Assembly: GCA_018296165.2 (NCBI GenBank)
Contig: JACKQL020000062.1
Span: forward strand, 62,001 to 126,000
DNA length: 64,000 nt
Source: Termitomyces sp. T153
Taxonomy: Eukaryota; Basidiomycota; Agaricomycetes; Agaricales; Lyophyllaceae
Direction of reading: 5' to 3'
In this document: positions 1-15,611 of the stretch, piece after piece
Numbering within the stretch: position 1 is the stretch's first letter
How the letters are laid out: every line of letters starts with the position of its first letter
Notes under the pieces: model-generated
Seen by the model: the letters and a program-made list of their open reading frames with translations, nothing else
Database searches by the model: none
Told to the model about the DNA's origin: nothing
Program-made: the position numbers and the translations under genes

Positions 1-3000
1 GTCCCGATCTGCTGATAATGACACATTGTATGTGCAACATGTTATTGTCTTATGCAAGAATCATACGTCCATGTCTGGGCTTCGACGAGCCTGGCAAGTA
101 ATTATGACAAGACATCCCATCTTGAGGTATCTCTCAGGGCAATTTCTTCGTCCAAATATGCATGCTGACCCAAAATGAAGAACCGTCTTCTTTTTCGGCA
201 GCGAACTTGTTCAAGTTATTCTCAACTCTGATAACCTTTCCCTGCCGTGGTATGAAGAGCCAGCCGATCTTGGGGAAGGTGAAGATTTCGTCCAGTGGTT
301 TTTGAGTACTCGGGCCCATGAAATTGCACGAGACATCAATAGAACGTTGTCCGAATTTCCAGGTTTCCGGTTATTTGCATTTGTCGCCCATGATCATACA
401 TACCTTGTGCTATCAATCCATCATGCTCTATATGACGGAATATCGCTTCCGCTTCTGTTCCAAGATGTCGAGAGAGAATACCACACAGCGACTCTTTTAT
501 CCTCGGCTAGTCCGTCCGAAATTGTGGATCGTATCGCTTGCATAGATCTCGAGAAAGCTCGAGAGTTTTGGCTAGATCACTTTCGTGGTTTCGTCTGGCC
601 GCAGGTCTCGGTGCCCTCTCAAATTTCATCCTCGGGGACAATTCGTCACATTTCTCGATTCAACTCGAATTTGTCGTACCTCAAAGACCTTTCTGCCTCT
701 CAAAACGTCACTCTGCAGACTGTTTTGACAACTGCATTCGCAGTTTTAGCTGCCACAAGAATATACCATGTCAACGATATTTCATTTGGGGTTCGTGCTT
801 CAAATCAAATGCGGTCAGGCTCTCTATAACACAAAGTCGAAACAGATTATCCGGTCTGGTCGCTTACTGCCTATCGCAAACATAGAAAATGCGATTTGTC
901 CCATGGTGTCAATCGTGCCTAGGCGAGTTAACTTCAGTGAACCGGGCAATATTCTTCACAATATGCAATCTCGAGCCTCTGCTATGATTGAGGTGGAACA
1001 TATTCCGTTGAGCAAAGTGCAAAATTGGGTTCGACCAGGCCGAGCAATATTCGACCTCTTATTCTCTGTTTCCATCAAGGCTGATAATAGCAGTGACATT
1101 TGGGACGTACTCGAAAGTCAACCACCCGAGGCAGATGTGAGTTATTAGTCCCTACTCCTTGTTCTCCGTGTAACGCTAATCCAACAAATAAGTATCCTCT
1201 TTCTGTCGAGGTGGTTCTTGATCCTTGTCAAGATACCGCCATCGTCCAAGCTGTGTACAAAGGTGATAATGTAGACGGAGTAGCCATTCAAACTCTTCTT
1301 GACGACTTCGAAGCCATCGCACTGGACATTTGCGCCGGTAATGTACTATCCCATTTCTCAGGCGCCTCGAAGTCGAATATCAAAATCCCCGAGTCCGTGG
1401 AAAACAACGAAGAAGACCACCTTGAATTTGTTACCGATTCTAGATTCCTCAGCGACTTGCGCCAATTACTCTCCGATTTTCTAGGAGTCAATGAGACGCT
1501 CTTGACCGAGGGTGTATCATTTGTGTCCCTCGGCTTGGATTCTGTCAAATCGGTGGGATTAGCTCGTACTTTGAAAAAGGCTGGACATAATATACGAGCA
1601 GAGGAGATCATGAAATATGCCACGCTACAAATGCTTGCCAGCCGGCTCACGTCGGCGCACAATGTCTCCGACAATTTGAACGTTCATAATGCGCTTTCGA
1701 CAGCTTTGGCTAGAATTAAAACTTCGTTTGCCGAAGGCGAGTTGAAATTGTCTTCAGCCGACAAAGTGACTTTGTTTCCAACTACCACTCTTCAGGCGGG
1801 CATGCTTTCCCAGGTAAGTTTTTTTTCCCTTGACTCATGGTTATACAGTGAGTTTATCAGTAGCCTAGACGATCGCTTCTCATGGCTCTCTCTATCTCCA
1901 CGCTTTCCCTCTTCGACTTCATCACAAAATTGAGTTTGACAAACTGGAAAAAGCTTGGATGCAAGTCATTGAATCGCTGGATATCCTCCGCACGTCATTC
2001 CACTTCAATCCGGACTCGGGCATATGGGCACAGGTCATACATTCTGTCAGTCTCACCGCTTTTACAAAGGAAAATTTTGAAACAGATGAGGACTACGAAC
2101 ACAAATTCTCTGCGTTTATTGGATCAATCAGGCTCACGAAGGAGAGCGACTTTCACATACCACCTATATGGTTGCGACTTTTTATTCCTCAACCTGAAGT
2201 TCCTAGCGGCGAAACGCCTCGTCTCGTTCTGGTCATGCACCATTCGTTATACGATGGTTTCTCCATAGGCAATCTTTTAGCTATGGTGCAATCGATCTAC
2301 CTGATGACGGAAGTGCAGACCTCGATACAGCCAACGCAGTTTCACACCCTCCTTCAACATATTTTGCATCAAGAGGAACATGGAACTTCATTCTGGACTC
2401 GCGTTTTGACTAGATTTCATCCTTCACGCCTTTTGCCTCGAGCAGTGGGTGCGCAGTGCCACAATGCGTCCCATACAGCTTCACGAACCTTCCCCTGTGA
2501 CCCTGTGTTGTTGGCAGATACTTTACGCCACATAGAAGTAACGGTTCAGAGTTTAGGGCAGGCAACATGGGGAAAGTTGATGGCGGAGCTTACTGGATCT
2601 ACCGACGTCGTATTTGGCCACACTGTCTCCGGTCGAAGCATCCCAGATGCAGAAGGAGTTATCGGTCCTGTTCTGGTGCGTTATCTCTCTTGTCTGTTGG
2701 ACGTCTTTCCTACTTTTATGTAGAATACAGTTCCATGCCGCGCCCGCCTCAATGGTGTCCGTAACATAGATCTTCTAAGGTCAATTCATAAACTTAATGT
2801 CGATGCGCTTCCCTGGCAACATGCATCTCTTCGTTCAATACAGCGCGAGTTGGGTTTCACGAATTTATGGGACAGCCTTTTTGTCTTCCAGCCTCATTCT
2901 CTTGGGACTAAGAAGCTTGCCGCTGCCTTGTGGTCCTTCGATGAACAGGCAAATTTGGAAGCCCAGATCCAGGTAAGATAATCTTCGTTAGGTGCCGGCC

Positions 3001-4986
3001 TTACGTTACTAACTCACAGTACAGTACGCTGTTGTCGTTGAAATGTGTCAGCTGGAAACTGGTTTCATGCTAAAAGCAGCTTGCCGTTCTGAACATATGC
3101 TTGACGTAGAGCTCGAGGCTCTACTTTTGCGCTTCCAATCTGTCCTAGAGAACCTCATGCTTCACTTGGATTCTCCTGCCTTAGAAGATCTTTCAATACA
3201 GGTCCTTCTTGTCAATCCTACTCCAGTGCCGAGGGAGGCTCCTGAAGAAATCATTCCGCCTCTGATCAAGTCACTTCTAACTGACATTACTTCTGTGCCC
3301 GCTACCGGCTTCACTTCTGTCACACCACTTGCAACCCTCGGTATCGACTCTATCACTGCCATACAGATCGTGTCTCGTTTCAGACGGGCTGGACTGGCTT
3401 TGAGCATAAATGACATCATTATAAGCCGAACAGTTGGAGATATGGTGTCAAAGGTTGGACGCAGGCTGGACAATACCCTGAAGCACAGTTCTTCGCCTTC
3501 ACTTCAACTCCCTCCAGATGAGCGGGCTGCCATAATTGCGCGGATCGCTTCCTCTGCTGACGCTGTTGAGGACGTAGTACCCATGTCATCTGGAATGAAG
3601 TGGATCCTTGGATCCTGGCAAAAAAGTGGGAGAACAGCCTTCCACCATGCTTTTGCGTTTCAACTTCCTGCCGACATCGACGCCTCGAAGCTTCAAGGCG
3701 CATGGAAGAATTTATTGAAGGGCTTCCCCATCCTTCGCTCCACGTTCGCGTGTGCAAGCGGAACTGCTGACCCTCGACTTGTCATATTCAAGCCAGATTC
3801 AATCCATGACAGTTGGGTAACAGAAAAGGCTTTAGACCGTCCAGGTCTATCTGTACTTGCATTGAGAATGAAGGAATTACTATCGTCACCACCTTCAATG
3901 TCCCTTCCTCCAACGAGGGCCATCTTTTGTAAATCGTCCGAAGCGAACTACTTCATTCTCTATCTTCACCATTTCCAATACGACGCCTGGTCTTTGCCTC
4001 TAATCATCAACGACCTTTCCAGACTCTATTTGGGATTAGATCCCAGAGCTTCCAGTGACATCCACTCCTTCCTGCAAGTTTCTGGCCCCACTCCGGACAA
4101 CCTATCTCAACAGAAACAGTATTGGCAAGAAACTTTTGGCGATAATTTTGTGCCCACTCCTTTCCCATCCCTTCTCTCCAAACTTCCCGAGTCACATAGG
4201 CGCACGCTCTATGTTACAAAGGAAGCCGTTTTAAAAGCCTCATTGTGTGTCGAACGAGCAAGGTTGTTAGAGGTGTCTCTCTCGTCGGTCCTTCTTGCAT
4301 GTTGGGCTGAGGTGCAGGGATCGTACAGTTCCTCAAGTTCTATTACAATCGGTCTCTGGCAGGCGGGACGATCCGGCCTGCTTGACGATATTACTTCCTT
4401 GGCGTTGCCATGCCTAAACATAATACCCATGCAGATTCCTGTGCCAAAGAGAGGCGAGGTGATTGAAATTGCGAAAGGTATATCAAATGATCTTCAAGCC
4501 CGTTCACCGGTCATTGTGCAAAGTGATTTGGTCAATATTAGTCAGTGGGTTGGAGTCAGTGGAAGATCATTGTGTAACGTTGTTGTCAATATTATCGGAA
4601 TCGCACCAGAAACGATAGCTGAGGTTGGTTTCATGAAGCCAGCAGAAGTGAGTAATATCATCTATCACGAGTATACTGAATTGACACATAACGAATAGGT
4701 CCCATACTACGTCCCGCCAGTCGTATCAGAGGAATCTAATCCGACCGTCGATCGATTGGCCACAACAGAGCTCATCCAGGTATGTATGAGAACGGTCACT
4801 TAGACTAGCTAGGGTTTACACAGTGGGTCACAGAACGATTTAATGATTGATCTCGCGGTCCTGCCCGAAGAAGATACAATTATGATGGCAATCGATGCAG
4901 GCGCACATGTGCTCGATGACGCTTTGGCAAGGAGGCTAGTAGAACAAATGGGAAAAGTGGTCAGGGAAGCACTAAGTATTTCGTAG
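1..4986 (+). CDS. Siderophore non-ribosomal peptide synthetase, 3' part (ferrichrome type), truncated by window edge
   Basis: Probably assembles a ferrichrome-type hydroxamate siderophore in the cytosol. Joining exons gives the order C (partial)-T-C-T-C-stop. Condensation motifs are IHHALYDG (near 415), MHHSLYDG (near 2235) and LHHFQYDAW (near 3965). Thiolation-domain serines lie in LGLDSVKS (near 1530) and LGIDSITA (near 3338). No adenylation domain is visible; these would lie left of the window. A terminal run of T-C repeats without A domains is typical of fungal ferrichrome synthetases (SidC, Fso1 and relatives). About eight short introns are needed, for example 127-178, 790-849 and 1137-1190. 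The last C domain has Ala where the motif normally ends in Gly. The stop is 16 bp from the convergent deaminase. I am sure of the NRPS family, and infer the product class from architecture. Confidence 0.88.
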
Positions 4987-5002
4987 TTTCAGTAGGATTC
5001 GT

Positions 5003-5572
5003 TCAATGTCCGCGGCGAGCAGCCCGCAGACATTCTTCTTCTAAACCTTCAATCCACACAACCTCGATTCCAGCATCTTCCAATTTCCGGGCGCCTTCAC
5101 AATCGACGAAGTCATCAGGCTCTCCAACACCGATAAAGCAGCGCTTGACCTTTGCCTTAATGAGGGCATCAACACAGGGAGCTAACCCAGATGTCCTGAC
5201 GGAACAGGGCTCTAATGTCGTATAGACATCGACATAAGCCAAGACGGATACGAGATCAATGGAGAGTGGGGAAGGAAAAAGCGCTGATAGTTCGTCGACT
5301 GAGAGTTTTTGCACCTTAGCCAGCGCATTAGCTTCCGCATGTGTGTTTCCCGGAAGTTCTCTAGAATGACCAGTTGCAAGGATGACAGGCGAGCTGGAAT
5401 CGTCGGGCCATCGAGCAACGAGTAGACAGCCTACACAAAAAGCAGTTGGAGTTGGTATGCATTTTTCTGCCTCGAGCAGAGCCAGGCGGAGGAAATGAAG
5501 GTGCTCGGCTACAAAGAAACCATTAAGATTTGCATTACAACATGGAGATCACAGATACTGACCATCTGCCAT
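5003..5572 (-). CDS. Stand-alone CMP/dCMP-deaminase-fold protein, riboflavin (DRAP) deaminase type
   Basis: Two exons (5572-5563 and 5508-5003) join to a 171-residue protein. The start ATG lies at 5572 and is followed within 10 nt by a donor. A zinc-deaminase active site is complete: GNTHAEANAL carries the His and catalytic Glu, and TTLEPCSVRTSGLAPC carries the two zinc cysteines. The LEPCS spacing resembles RibD/Rib2 riboflavin-pathway deaminases more than cytidine deaminase, so deamination of the ribitylamino-pyrimidine intermediate is the likely reaction. In yeast Rib2 this domain is fused to a pseudouridine synthase domain; here it stands alone. Convergent with the NRPS and divergent from SPT6 (108 bp between starts). 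Family assignment is strong; the exact substrate is inferred. Confidence 0.8.
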
Positions 5573-5680
5573 GGCCAACGACGAACGTCGAAGGCTGGAG
5601 TTTTCTGTTGGAGGTTGCTTACGTACTCTACATAACAAACTTTGTTTTCTTGTTCCACATACAGTACTCGTTCTTCACCT

Positions 5681-8600
5681 ATGGCTTCTTCCGACGAGAT
5701 ACACGCTCCCCAGGTCGAGGAAGACGATCAAATGCTACAATCTGGTCAGGAAGATGATGGCGAGGGTGATGTGGAGGGTGATGGTGAAGGTGAGGGTGAT
5801 GTTGTTATGCCTGACGTGACGGACGACAGTTCTGAGGAAGGAGAGGATGATGAAGAGGAGGCAAGAAAGATCAGGGAAGGCTTCATTGTAGATGAGGATG
5901 AAGAGGAGGAGGAAGAGGAGGAAGAGGAGGAGCGTCGTCAAAGACGGAAAAGACGAAAGAAACATCACCGCAGGCGTGCGCTTTATTTCTCGATATCCCT
6001 CTCCGTGTATGCTCAAGGCATATTGTATCTGAACTGTAGGCAATGAAGAAGATGATGGGCTCGAGGAAGAGGACATTGAACTTCTAGAGGAGAACACTGG
6101 GGCATCCTTTAAGAGAGACCGTTTGACCCGTCTTCACAGGAGACGAGATTCTGAATCACCAGCTGCGTCCTCGTCGAAGAGAAGGACTGTTGTGGAATCT
6201 TCTGATGATGATCTTGACAATGATGGGCTTCCTCGAGTGGAAGATATTCAGAGGATTTGGGACGATGAACGCCGGGGAGAAGAGGATTATGATGAAATGG
6301 ACGATTTCATTGAAGACGACGAAGAAGAGGAAGGAGGTCCTCCCATGGATGAAAGAGCCCGTGAGGAGCGTAGAAGAGAAAAGAAGCAAGAACAAGAACG
6401 ACGCAAGAGGGCCCGGGGTGCTGTTCCAGAGTTAGCGGGCATTGATGCGAAGTATGTTTTCTGTATTTCCTCATTGTCGATGTTACTTATGCTCTAAAGT
6501 GCATGGGACGAGATACACGATGTCTTTGGGGATGGGCATGAGTATGATTGGGCCTTAGAAGGAGAAGATGAAGTTCCATATGACGAAGAACAAGACAAAC
6601 TGGACATGAAATATCAGGATGTGTGTCCCGATGCGAGCCTTGTTATAAATATCTTTCACTCACGAAAACACAGGTCTTTGAACCGTCCGAAATTCGGAAA
6701 AGAATGCTCACGGAAGACGATGACCTCATTCGAGCTCAAGATATTCCCGAACGCATGCAATTGGCGACATCCTCATTATCGCCGTCCGCCAGTCTCTCTC
6801 TGCACACTCAATTGACAGAAGCAGATCTCGGAGGTGCCGCCATGTGGGTCACTCAACGACTGTCTCCTCGAAAAAATCGCGATTTTTTCAGCGAAGATGG
6901 TCCATATTCGCACTTGAAAGGTGCCTTGGTTATGGCTGTTACCTTCGCCCTACGTTATCTTTTCGTCGTGGAGTTTGAGGTCCCTTATATCTGGACCCAT
7001 AAACGTGATTACATCCGTCATTTCGATGTTAAAGACATCCGGTCACGGCAGGAACTCCTCAGCCTCAACGAACTTTGGCGCATTTATGCACTTGGTCAAA
7101 AATACCGCTCTTTGATTGAACGGCGGAGTGCCATGAGATCAATGTACCACAGATTGGGTGTCAAAGATCCTTATTTTGAGGACGATATCTTTCCCCAGGT
7201 TGACAGCGTTGAGGTCGTTGCAGACTGTACAGAGTGGCTATCCATGAAGTATAAAGATCAAAAGCGGTCCGAGCCAGACTTTCATTATCACGATGATGAA
7301 GAAACTGAAATTATCAAGAAACGGAAAATGCCTAGTCGCGTTTCCAACTATGAAATTCTGAAGAAAAGCATTGTGTCGAAACTTGCCGAGGTATGTCAAT
7401 GTCAAGGCATGTCGCGATGATTCTTTGTTTAACCGTGGGCAGGGGTTTGGTCTTCAATCTCACCAAATCGTGCTCAATTTCTTGTCTCCTGACCAACGTC
7501 ATTTTGTTGACGACCAAGAACTGAATCCATTAGTATTTGCAGAGCAGTTTATTGATCCAGATCCTTTGAAAGCTCAGCCGGCGGACGAACTCTTGCGCCG
7601 CGCCCGCCTCATTCTTTCCACAGAACTTGGTAAAGATCCTCTACTCAGGAATCAAATTAGAAAGATTTTCCAGGAAGAAGCGCGTATTTCCGTGGAGCCC
7701 ACTGAGCGGGGTGTCACGAAAATCGATGAGCATCACCACTATTTTGTACGTATTACCAATCCTTGAGTCGCGTTCATACAGCTAATCCAGTACATGTAGA
7801 ATTTTAAGTATCTTCAAAATAAGCCTATCCGGGAGATGTTGGATTCCTCCCAGTTCCTCAACATTCTTATGGCAGAATCAGAACTTCTGGTTACTGTTTC
7901 AGTAACCTTGCCTCCGGAAGTCAAATCTGCATTCGAACGAAAGTTGAATGAAGCTTTTGCTTCGGACAGTTTCAGTGACGCTGCTCGAGCTTGGAATGAA
8001 GAACGTTCACGAGTTGTGCATGAAGTCCTTGAACAACACCTCATTCCCGCAGGGGCGAAGTGGACACGCGAATACATCAGAGAAGAAGTGGAGGATTTCC
8101 TTGCTGGACAATGCGCTATTCATTTGCGCAAAGTGAGTTATTCTACATCTTCTTGGGGGCACCCATTAAATTCCATCTAGCGAATTGATGTTGCGGCCTT
8201 CCATGCAGTTGAATCGCAGTCTGGTGACCTAGTATCTTCCGTCCTCGCAATATCTTGGGGCAAAGGCGACCCGCATAAAGATGCTATCACTATGGTCTTC
8301 GTTGATGAAGAGGGACGCATGCGTGAGCACACGAAGTTAGACAATCTCTACGATCACGAAATGGTGGATGAATTTCTTGATATTCTTCGGCGAAGAAAGC
8401 CGAACGTCATCGTCATCGGAGGATTTTCTGTGGCTACATTCAAATTGTCGTCGCTGGTTAAAAGACACATAAGCGGAGGAGACCATAGCGGTCAGAACAC
8501 ACAAGAACTTTTCGACATTCCGGTTACATACGTACACGACGATGTGGCACGAATCTATCAGCATAGTAAACGTGCCAATGATGAATTTAGCGCATTATCG

Positions 8601-10991
8601 CCAACAGCCAAGTACTGCATCGGGCTTGCGCGTTACATGCAAAGCCCCCTGAACGAATACGCGGCGCTAGGCTCAGATATCACAGCTATTGCCTTTGAAG
8701 ACGATGATCAATATCTAGTAAACTGGTTTTCCATCTAAAATTTCCCGTTGTGCTAATGAGATGACACAGGTGCCTAAGGAAAAGCTCCTATCAGCTTTTG
8801 AACGAACTCTCGTCGATGTCACGAACACAGTAGGTGTTGATATCAATCGAGCTGTGGCTGATCCCTACTATCAACATCTGCTACCCTTCGTATGTGGCCT
8901 TGGACCTCGAAAAGCTCAAGCCCTTGTCAAGAAGATAGGTTCATTGGTTCGTCAGTAGCTGTCTTTCAAACTTATCTACTCTGACATATCGCATAAGGGA
9001 GGTAATCTTATCAACCGCGATCAGTTCATCAAAGGATCACTTTTGACGACGAAGATTTTCCTCAATGCGGCAAGTTTCTTGCGGATTTCGCAAGATCCTA
9101 CCTCCAGACCTTCCAAGAATCGCCACGACGACGAAATGGTACCCGATCCTCTTGATGATACTCGTATCCATCCCGAAGACTATGAGTTGGCGCGCAAGAT
9201 GGCAACAGATGCACTAGAGCTTGACGAAGAAGATGTTCATGACGAGCATCCGTCACATGTCGTCACTACTATCATCAATGACAAGGATAACGTCAAAAAA
9301 CTCTCGGAACTCAACTTGGATGAATTCGCCATCAGTCTCTATGAGGCCAATAACGACCAAAAGCGCCACACTCTCAACCTCATTCGCGATGAACTTATGA
9401 AACCTTATGCAGAGATTCGCGATAAATTCCGTCTCCCAACCTCTTGGGATGTTGTCACCATGCTCAGCGGTGAAACTCCAAAAACTCTGCGTATCGGGCT
9501 GATTGTCTCTGCCCAAGTTGTTCGGACCAAGGGCCCAACCGTGTTCACTCGCCTTGATTCCGGTTTAGAAGGTGTCATCAACCCTGACTACGTATCGGAT
9601 TCTGCGCACTCGAATGCCACTGATGTTGTTGCAAGAGGCCAGACTATTCCTGGAGTTATCCTTGATCTTAAATTTGATGTCGAACAAGACTCTTGCATCG
9701 TAGAGCTTTCGTCAAGACCCTCTGATGTTAATTCCGGAGATAGCGTGTTCAGACGTATACGAACGGACGATCATTGGGATCACACTAGATATGACAAGGA
9801 TCGGGAAGTGCTGGCGAGGAAAAAACGGGCAGAGGTCGACAGAACCAGACGAGTCATCAAACACCCCAATTTCCAGAACTTCAACACGAGTCAAGCCGAA
9901 GCGTATCTCGAGAAACAACAACGTGGTGACGTAGTTATTCGGCCCTCCTCGAAAGGTGTAAATCACTTGGCCGTGACATGGAAAGTCGACGATAAATTAT
10001 ACCAGCACATCGGTGCGTTTTCCTGATTGGTCGTTTCTTAATGAAGCTGAGATGTTTCTTAGATGTGACTGAACCAAATGCTGACCCAACTGGGCAGACC
10101 ACCGGGCAACTGATCGTTGACAGCGCGCACACCTACGCAGATTTGGACGAGTTGATTGTCAATCATGTGCAGGCAATGGCTCGTAGGTGTGAGGAGTTGA
10201 TGGCACATGAAAAATTCAAACATGGTTCAGAAGATGATTTGCGTGAGTCCCCTCATCTAATCAACCTTATATGATGTCTTATCTTGCCATCCTCAACGCG
10301 TTGTAGATTTGTTCCTCAAAAACTTCCTTGCTGCAAACCCTGCCAAAAGCATGTATGGTTTTACCTTGAATCGCAAACGGCCTGGACATTTCAATCTTTG
10401 TTTCCTGGCTAACAAGAATTCCGCCGTACAAACATGGGTACGTATCCAACTTGCATCATAGATAGATGGTGTTGATATCTTGCTTTAGCCTGTGAGAGTC
10501 GCCCCTGAAGCTTATTACTTATTTGATGCAGCTGCTGTTGGTGTTCCAGAACTCTGTGATGCATTTAAAGTCAGGTCAGTCATCCGTTGGTAGTCGCTCT
10601 GTTCGGCCTCAAATGCTCTGAAAGGCATCTTCACGAATCTCAAAATATCGCCAATGCAGCTGCAGGTGGTAAAACTCCATTTGGTGCTGGTGGCCGCACG
10701 CCTGCGCGTCCGCAGACCGGGGGTGCAACGCCGGGTCGAATGTCTGTTCGTCAGGTCGGACGAACTCCGAATCCTTACAGTGGTGCTACGCCTTATAATG
10801 CTTCTTCTGCCCCCAATGCACATACCCCAGCTGGTGGTTACATGCCTCCTCAAACGCCTTATGGTTATCAGACACCTTCCAATCGGCCGCCGATCCAACC
10901 TCCTCCCCAAGTACCTCCAGGGATGAATCCGGCACGAGCTGCAATGATTCAACAGAATGGAGGGTGGGGCCCGGCTACAGGCTGGTCATAA
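5681..10991 (+). CDS. SPT6: Transcription elongation factor and histone chaperone Spt6
   Basis: Spt6 binds elongating RNA polymerase II and nucleosomes in the nucleus. The start at 5681 opens a very acidic N-terminus (runs of Glu/Asp near 5890-5930) followed by basic patches, as in the family. Then come the helical/HTH core, a YqgF-like region (about 8200-8730), helix-hairpin-helix (near 8880-8940, FVCGLGPRKAQALVKKIGS), an S1 domain (about 9500-9715) and tandem SH2 domains (about 9930-10560; VIRPSSKGVNHLAVTWK and NLCFLANKNSAVQTW). The C-terminus after 10660 is low-complexity, rich in Gly, Pro and Thr-Pro. Around ten introns interrupt it, such as 5973-6040 (GT donor, phase 1). The tail looks like an Spt5-type CTR (see findings). 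Convergent with SPT8, 110 bp apart. Confidence 0.95.
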
Positions 10992-11101
10992 CCATTTGCA
11001 TGTATGTACGGCTTAAACATCATCCTATACTTGACGGTTATCATGTACATCATCATTTATACTATCGTATTTCCTTGCACACTAACGATCAATTTATGAC
11101 A

Positions 11102-13343
11102 CTATTGTGCATGTTTTATGTCATGTACAAATACTGTTCGTGTCGAATCACCATGCCAGCCCCGGTTGCTACTAGCACTCACCAAGAATCTAGCGCCTGG
11201 ATCAACGACTGTGATTCATATAGGGTCAATGAAACAGACTGTATTCGTTATACAATCAGACTCACGCATCTGAGAGATGTGCGCTCCATGATGGCCTGGT
11301 ATTATTTTGAATTGAGCCCCACTTTTCATCTTTCCGAATGAATCCAACTCGGATGCCTCTGCTACATTCCAAAGTCGCAGATTATCAACAGAAGCACTGG
11401 TGTTGCCTTTCAGAACAATTATCACGTATTTTCTACACTGACTAAAGGACGCACCATGCGATATGCCGACAATCTGGGAACGCCACAACACAAGAAACAA
11501 CGCCAGAACTCAAAGGATTTTTCAATGTTTTGAGAAGGCGTGGGGTATTACGTGGACCTGAGAGTCCCATTAGCCGAACATCCCATACATCGACAGTACC
11601 GTTACGCCTCCCAGCATAAATTTGCCCTCCGTCTGCCGACCAACATGCCTGTCAATTTGTTAATATGCGCAGATAAACTTCTGAAAGAGTACTCACAGAA
11701 AGGCACCACGGTGGAGTTTTCTCGCTCATCCAAAGTCTACCAACCCCACTACCAAGGGTATCAATTCTTCGGTCCCAAATGATAATTTGTCCATCTATAG
11801 AGGCGGTCATGAGAATGTCGGGCGAATATGTTGCATAGGTGGCAGAATCCAAGAGGGGAGGTGTATTCTTCGGGGGAGGAATCGTACCCGAAGTTGCCTT
11901 TGGGGGTTGGTGTTGCGGATTAGGTGCACCATTGTTAGATGTGCCCCGCTGATCCTCCGGTTCGTCATCGAATAGAGGGTCAAATGAAGCGTCTGATTTA
12001 GTGTCGGAATCCTTTGTCAAAACACTACTACTTGGTACATGGTTAGATGAAATGGCACTTCCAGGTACATTGATTTCCTGATCAGATAAGTGTGTCACCA
12101 TTTCATCTGTTGGACTAGGTCCCGAGAATCCCGATATAAGAGGTCGAACAGCTATTGCTGCAAGCTGAGCACCATGGGCTGTGAATGTCCTCACACGTTG
12201 ACCACTATTGAGATCCCATTGCTGAACCAAATGAATGTAAAACGACATAGGATAACAACAACGACTACCTACGATAGCATCACCATCCCACCCCGCACTG
12301 TAAAACCCCTTCTCATCATGGCTCATAGAAAGAGCTGAAACAGGGCCACGATGACCAGTCATGGTGTAGATGACTCGTCCAGGGTCATGACGCGTGGTGA
12401 ACAGATTGATATGTCCCGTCTGAATTGATACAGATGTATGAGTGGTAGGAAAAGAAGATAGATCACGTACATCAGTGCCAGCCAGGGTCCATAATGCATC
12501 AGAATGCATTACAAGACTATAAACAGGAGACAGAGATGGGGATTCCGCTGTCATGCTAAGCATTGCACCAAGTTTGGCACTATCTGGGAGAGCTGGATTC
12601 TCCCACCAGGACCGGAGTTGTCCGGCTTTCATGATACCTTCAACAACGCCAGAGTGGTGTCGCTGGGGGGCTGTCAAGAAGTTTTTGCTGTTGGCAGAGG
12701 AAAAGATGTCGTAGTCACGTATATACCCATCGTCAGACCCAGTCAACAGATGGGTCATGCAGAAAGAAGAAGCAAGAGCATGTGTCGGTACAGGATGCGG
12801 GAGTGCGCATATAGCCTCCACGGTATAAGAACCTAGAGGGGCCTGATTGCCAATAGGTGCCATCAACGCATTTTTACGTAGTTGCTCAGGAGAAAGTTTT
12901 GCAGGAGAAAGCGAACGTTGTACTGTCGGAGGGAGTACTGGGGAACAAATGGGCTTATGAGTGCAATAATAAGGAGACACCTACCCTTGGGAGGTGCAAT
13001 TTCTGCAGAGGGGCTCTCAGAAGGGCTCTTCCTGTCAGGAATTGGTTCGGCTTTGGTTTCCACCTGGCCGACATCCATTGCTGTTTCTGTAAACGCTTCA
13101 GACTCGTTATCATCGTCATCCTCTTCTTCTGAGCCATCGTCTGAATCATCAGAGGCCGATTCCTGTGCCCGAAGGTCAGATCAAGTCACTGAAGTCGAAC
13201 AGTGATATACACACATCATCCCCCTCAGTCGCGTCGTCAGCTCCAACTTCGAGAGGCTCCTCTTCCCCTTCAGCTTCAGGCTCGTCATCAACATCATATT
13301 CGAGATCCTCGAGAATCTCGTCTTCCGAATCGCTGGGAACCAT
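11102..13343 (-). CDS. SPT8: SAGA complex subunit Spt8, WD40 repeat protein
   Basis: Spt8 is the WD40 subunit of the SAGA coactivator that contacts TBP. The start at 13343 gives MVPSDSEDEILEDLEYDVDD and an acidic Asp/Glu-rich N-terminus, as in yeast Spt8. WD blades follow: TGSDDGYIRDYDIFS, MTGHRGPVSALSMS, a GWDGDAI-QWDLNSGQ junction, MTASIDGQIIIWDRR and YAGRRNGTVDVWDVR. The C-terminus after the last intron reads FLVSASSNRGWHGDS and ends HDIKHAQ at 11102. A long disordered insert rich in Asp, Ser and Pro lies between blades (about 11840-12110). The 54-nt intron inside GWDGDAI-QWDL has no stop and stays in frame, so naive translation keeps it. Start codons of SPT8 and SRP54 are 89 bp apart on opposite strands. 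Confidence 0.9.
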
Positions 13344-13432
13344 AGACACAATTGGTGGTAAACGTCCAAGTTGAGCTGGACTCAGATTTCACACGGCTTG
13401 CCACAGACGACCATCCGCCGACCACATCTAGC

Positions 13433-15611
<2,179 letters not shown>

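Noticed and set aside
134..319. Minus-strand frame at the left edge
   Set aside because: It lies over the spliced condensation domain of the NRPS on the plus strand and has no motif.
1..5572. Siderophore biosynthetic gene cluster around the NRPS
   Set aside because: To the right lie a riboflavin-type deaminase and SPT6; no ornithine monooxygenase, acyltransferase or transporter is in view. The left side cannot be seen.
5735..6097. Minus-strand Ser/Leu/Phe-rich frame
   Set aside because: It is the antisense of the SPT6 acidic N-terminus.
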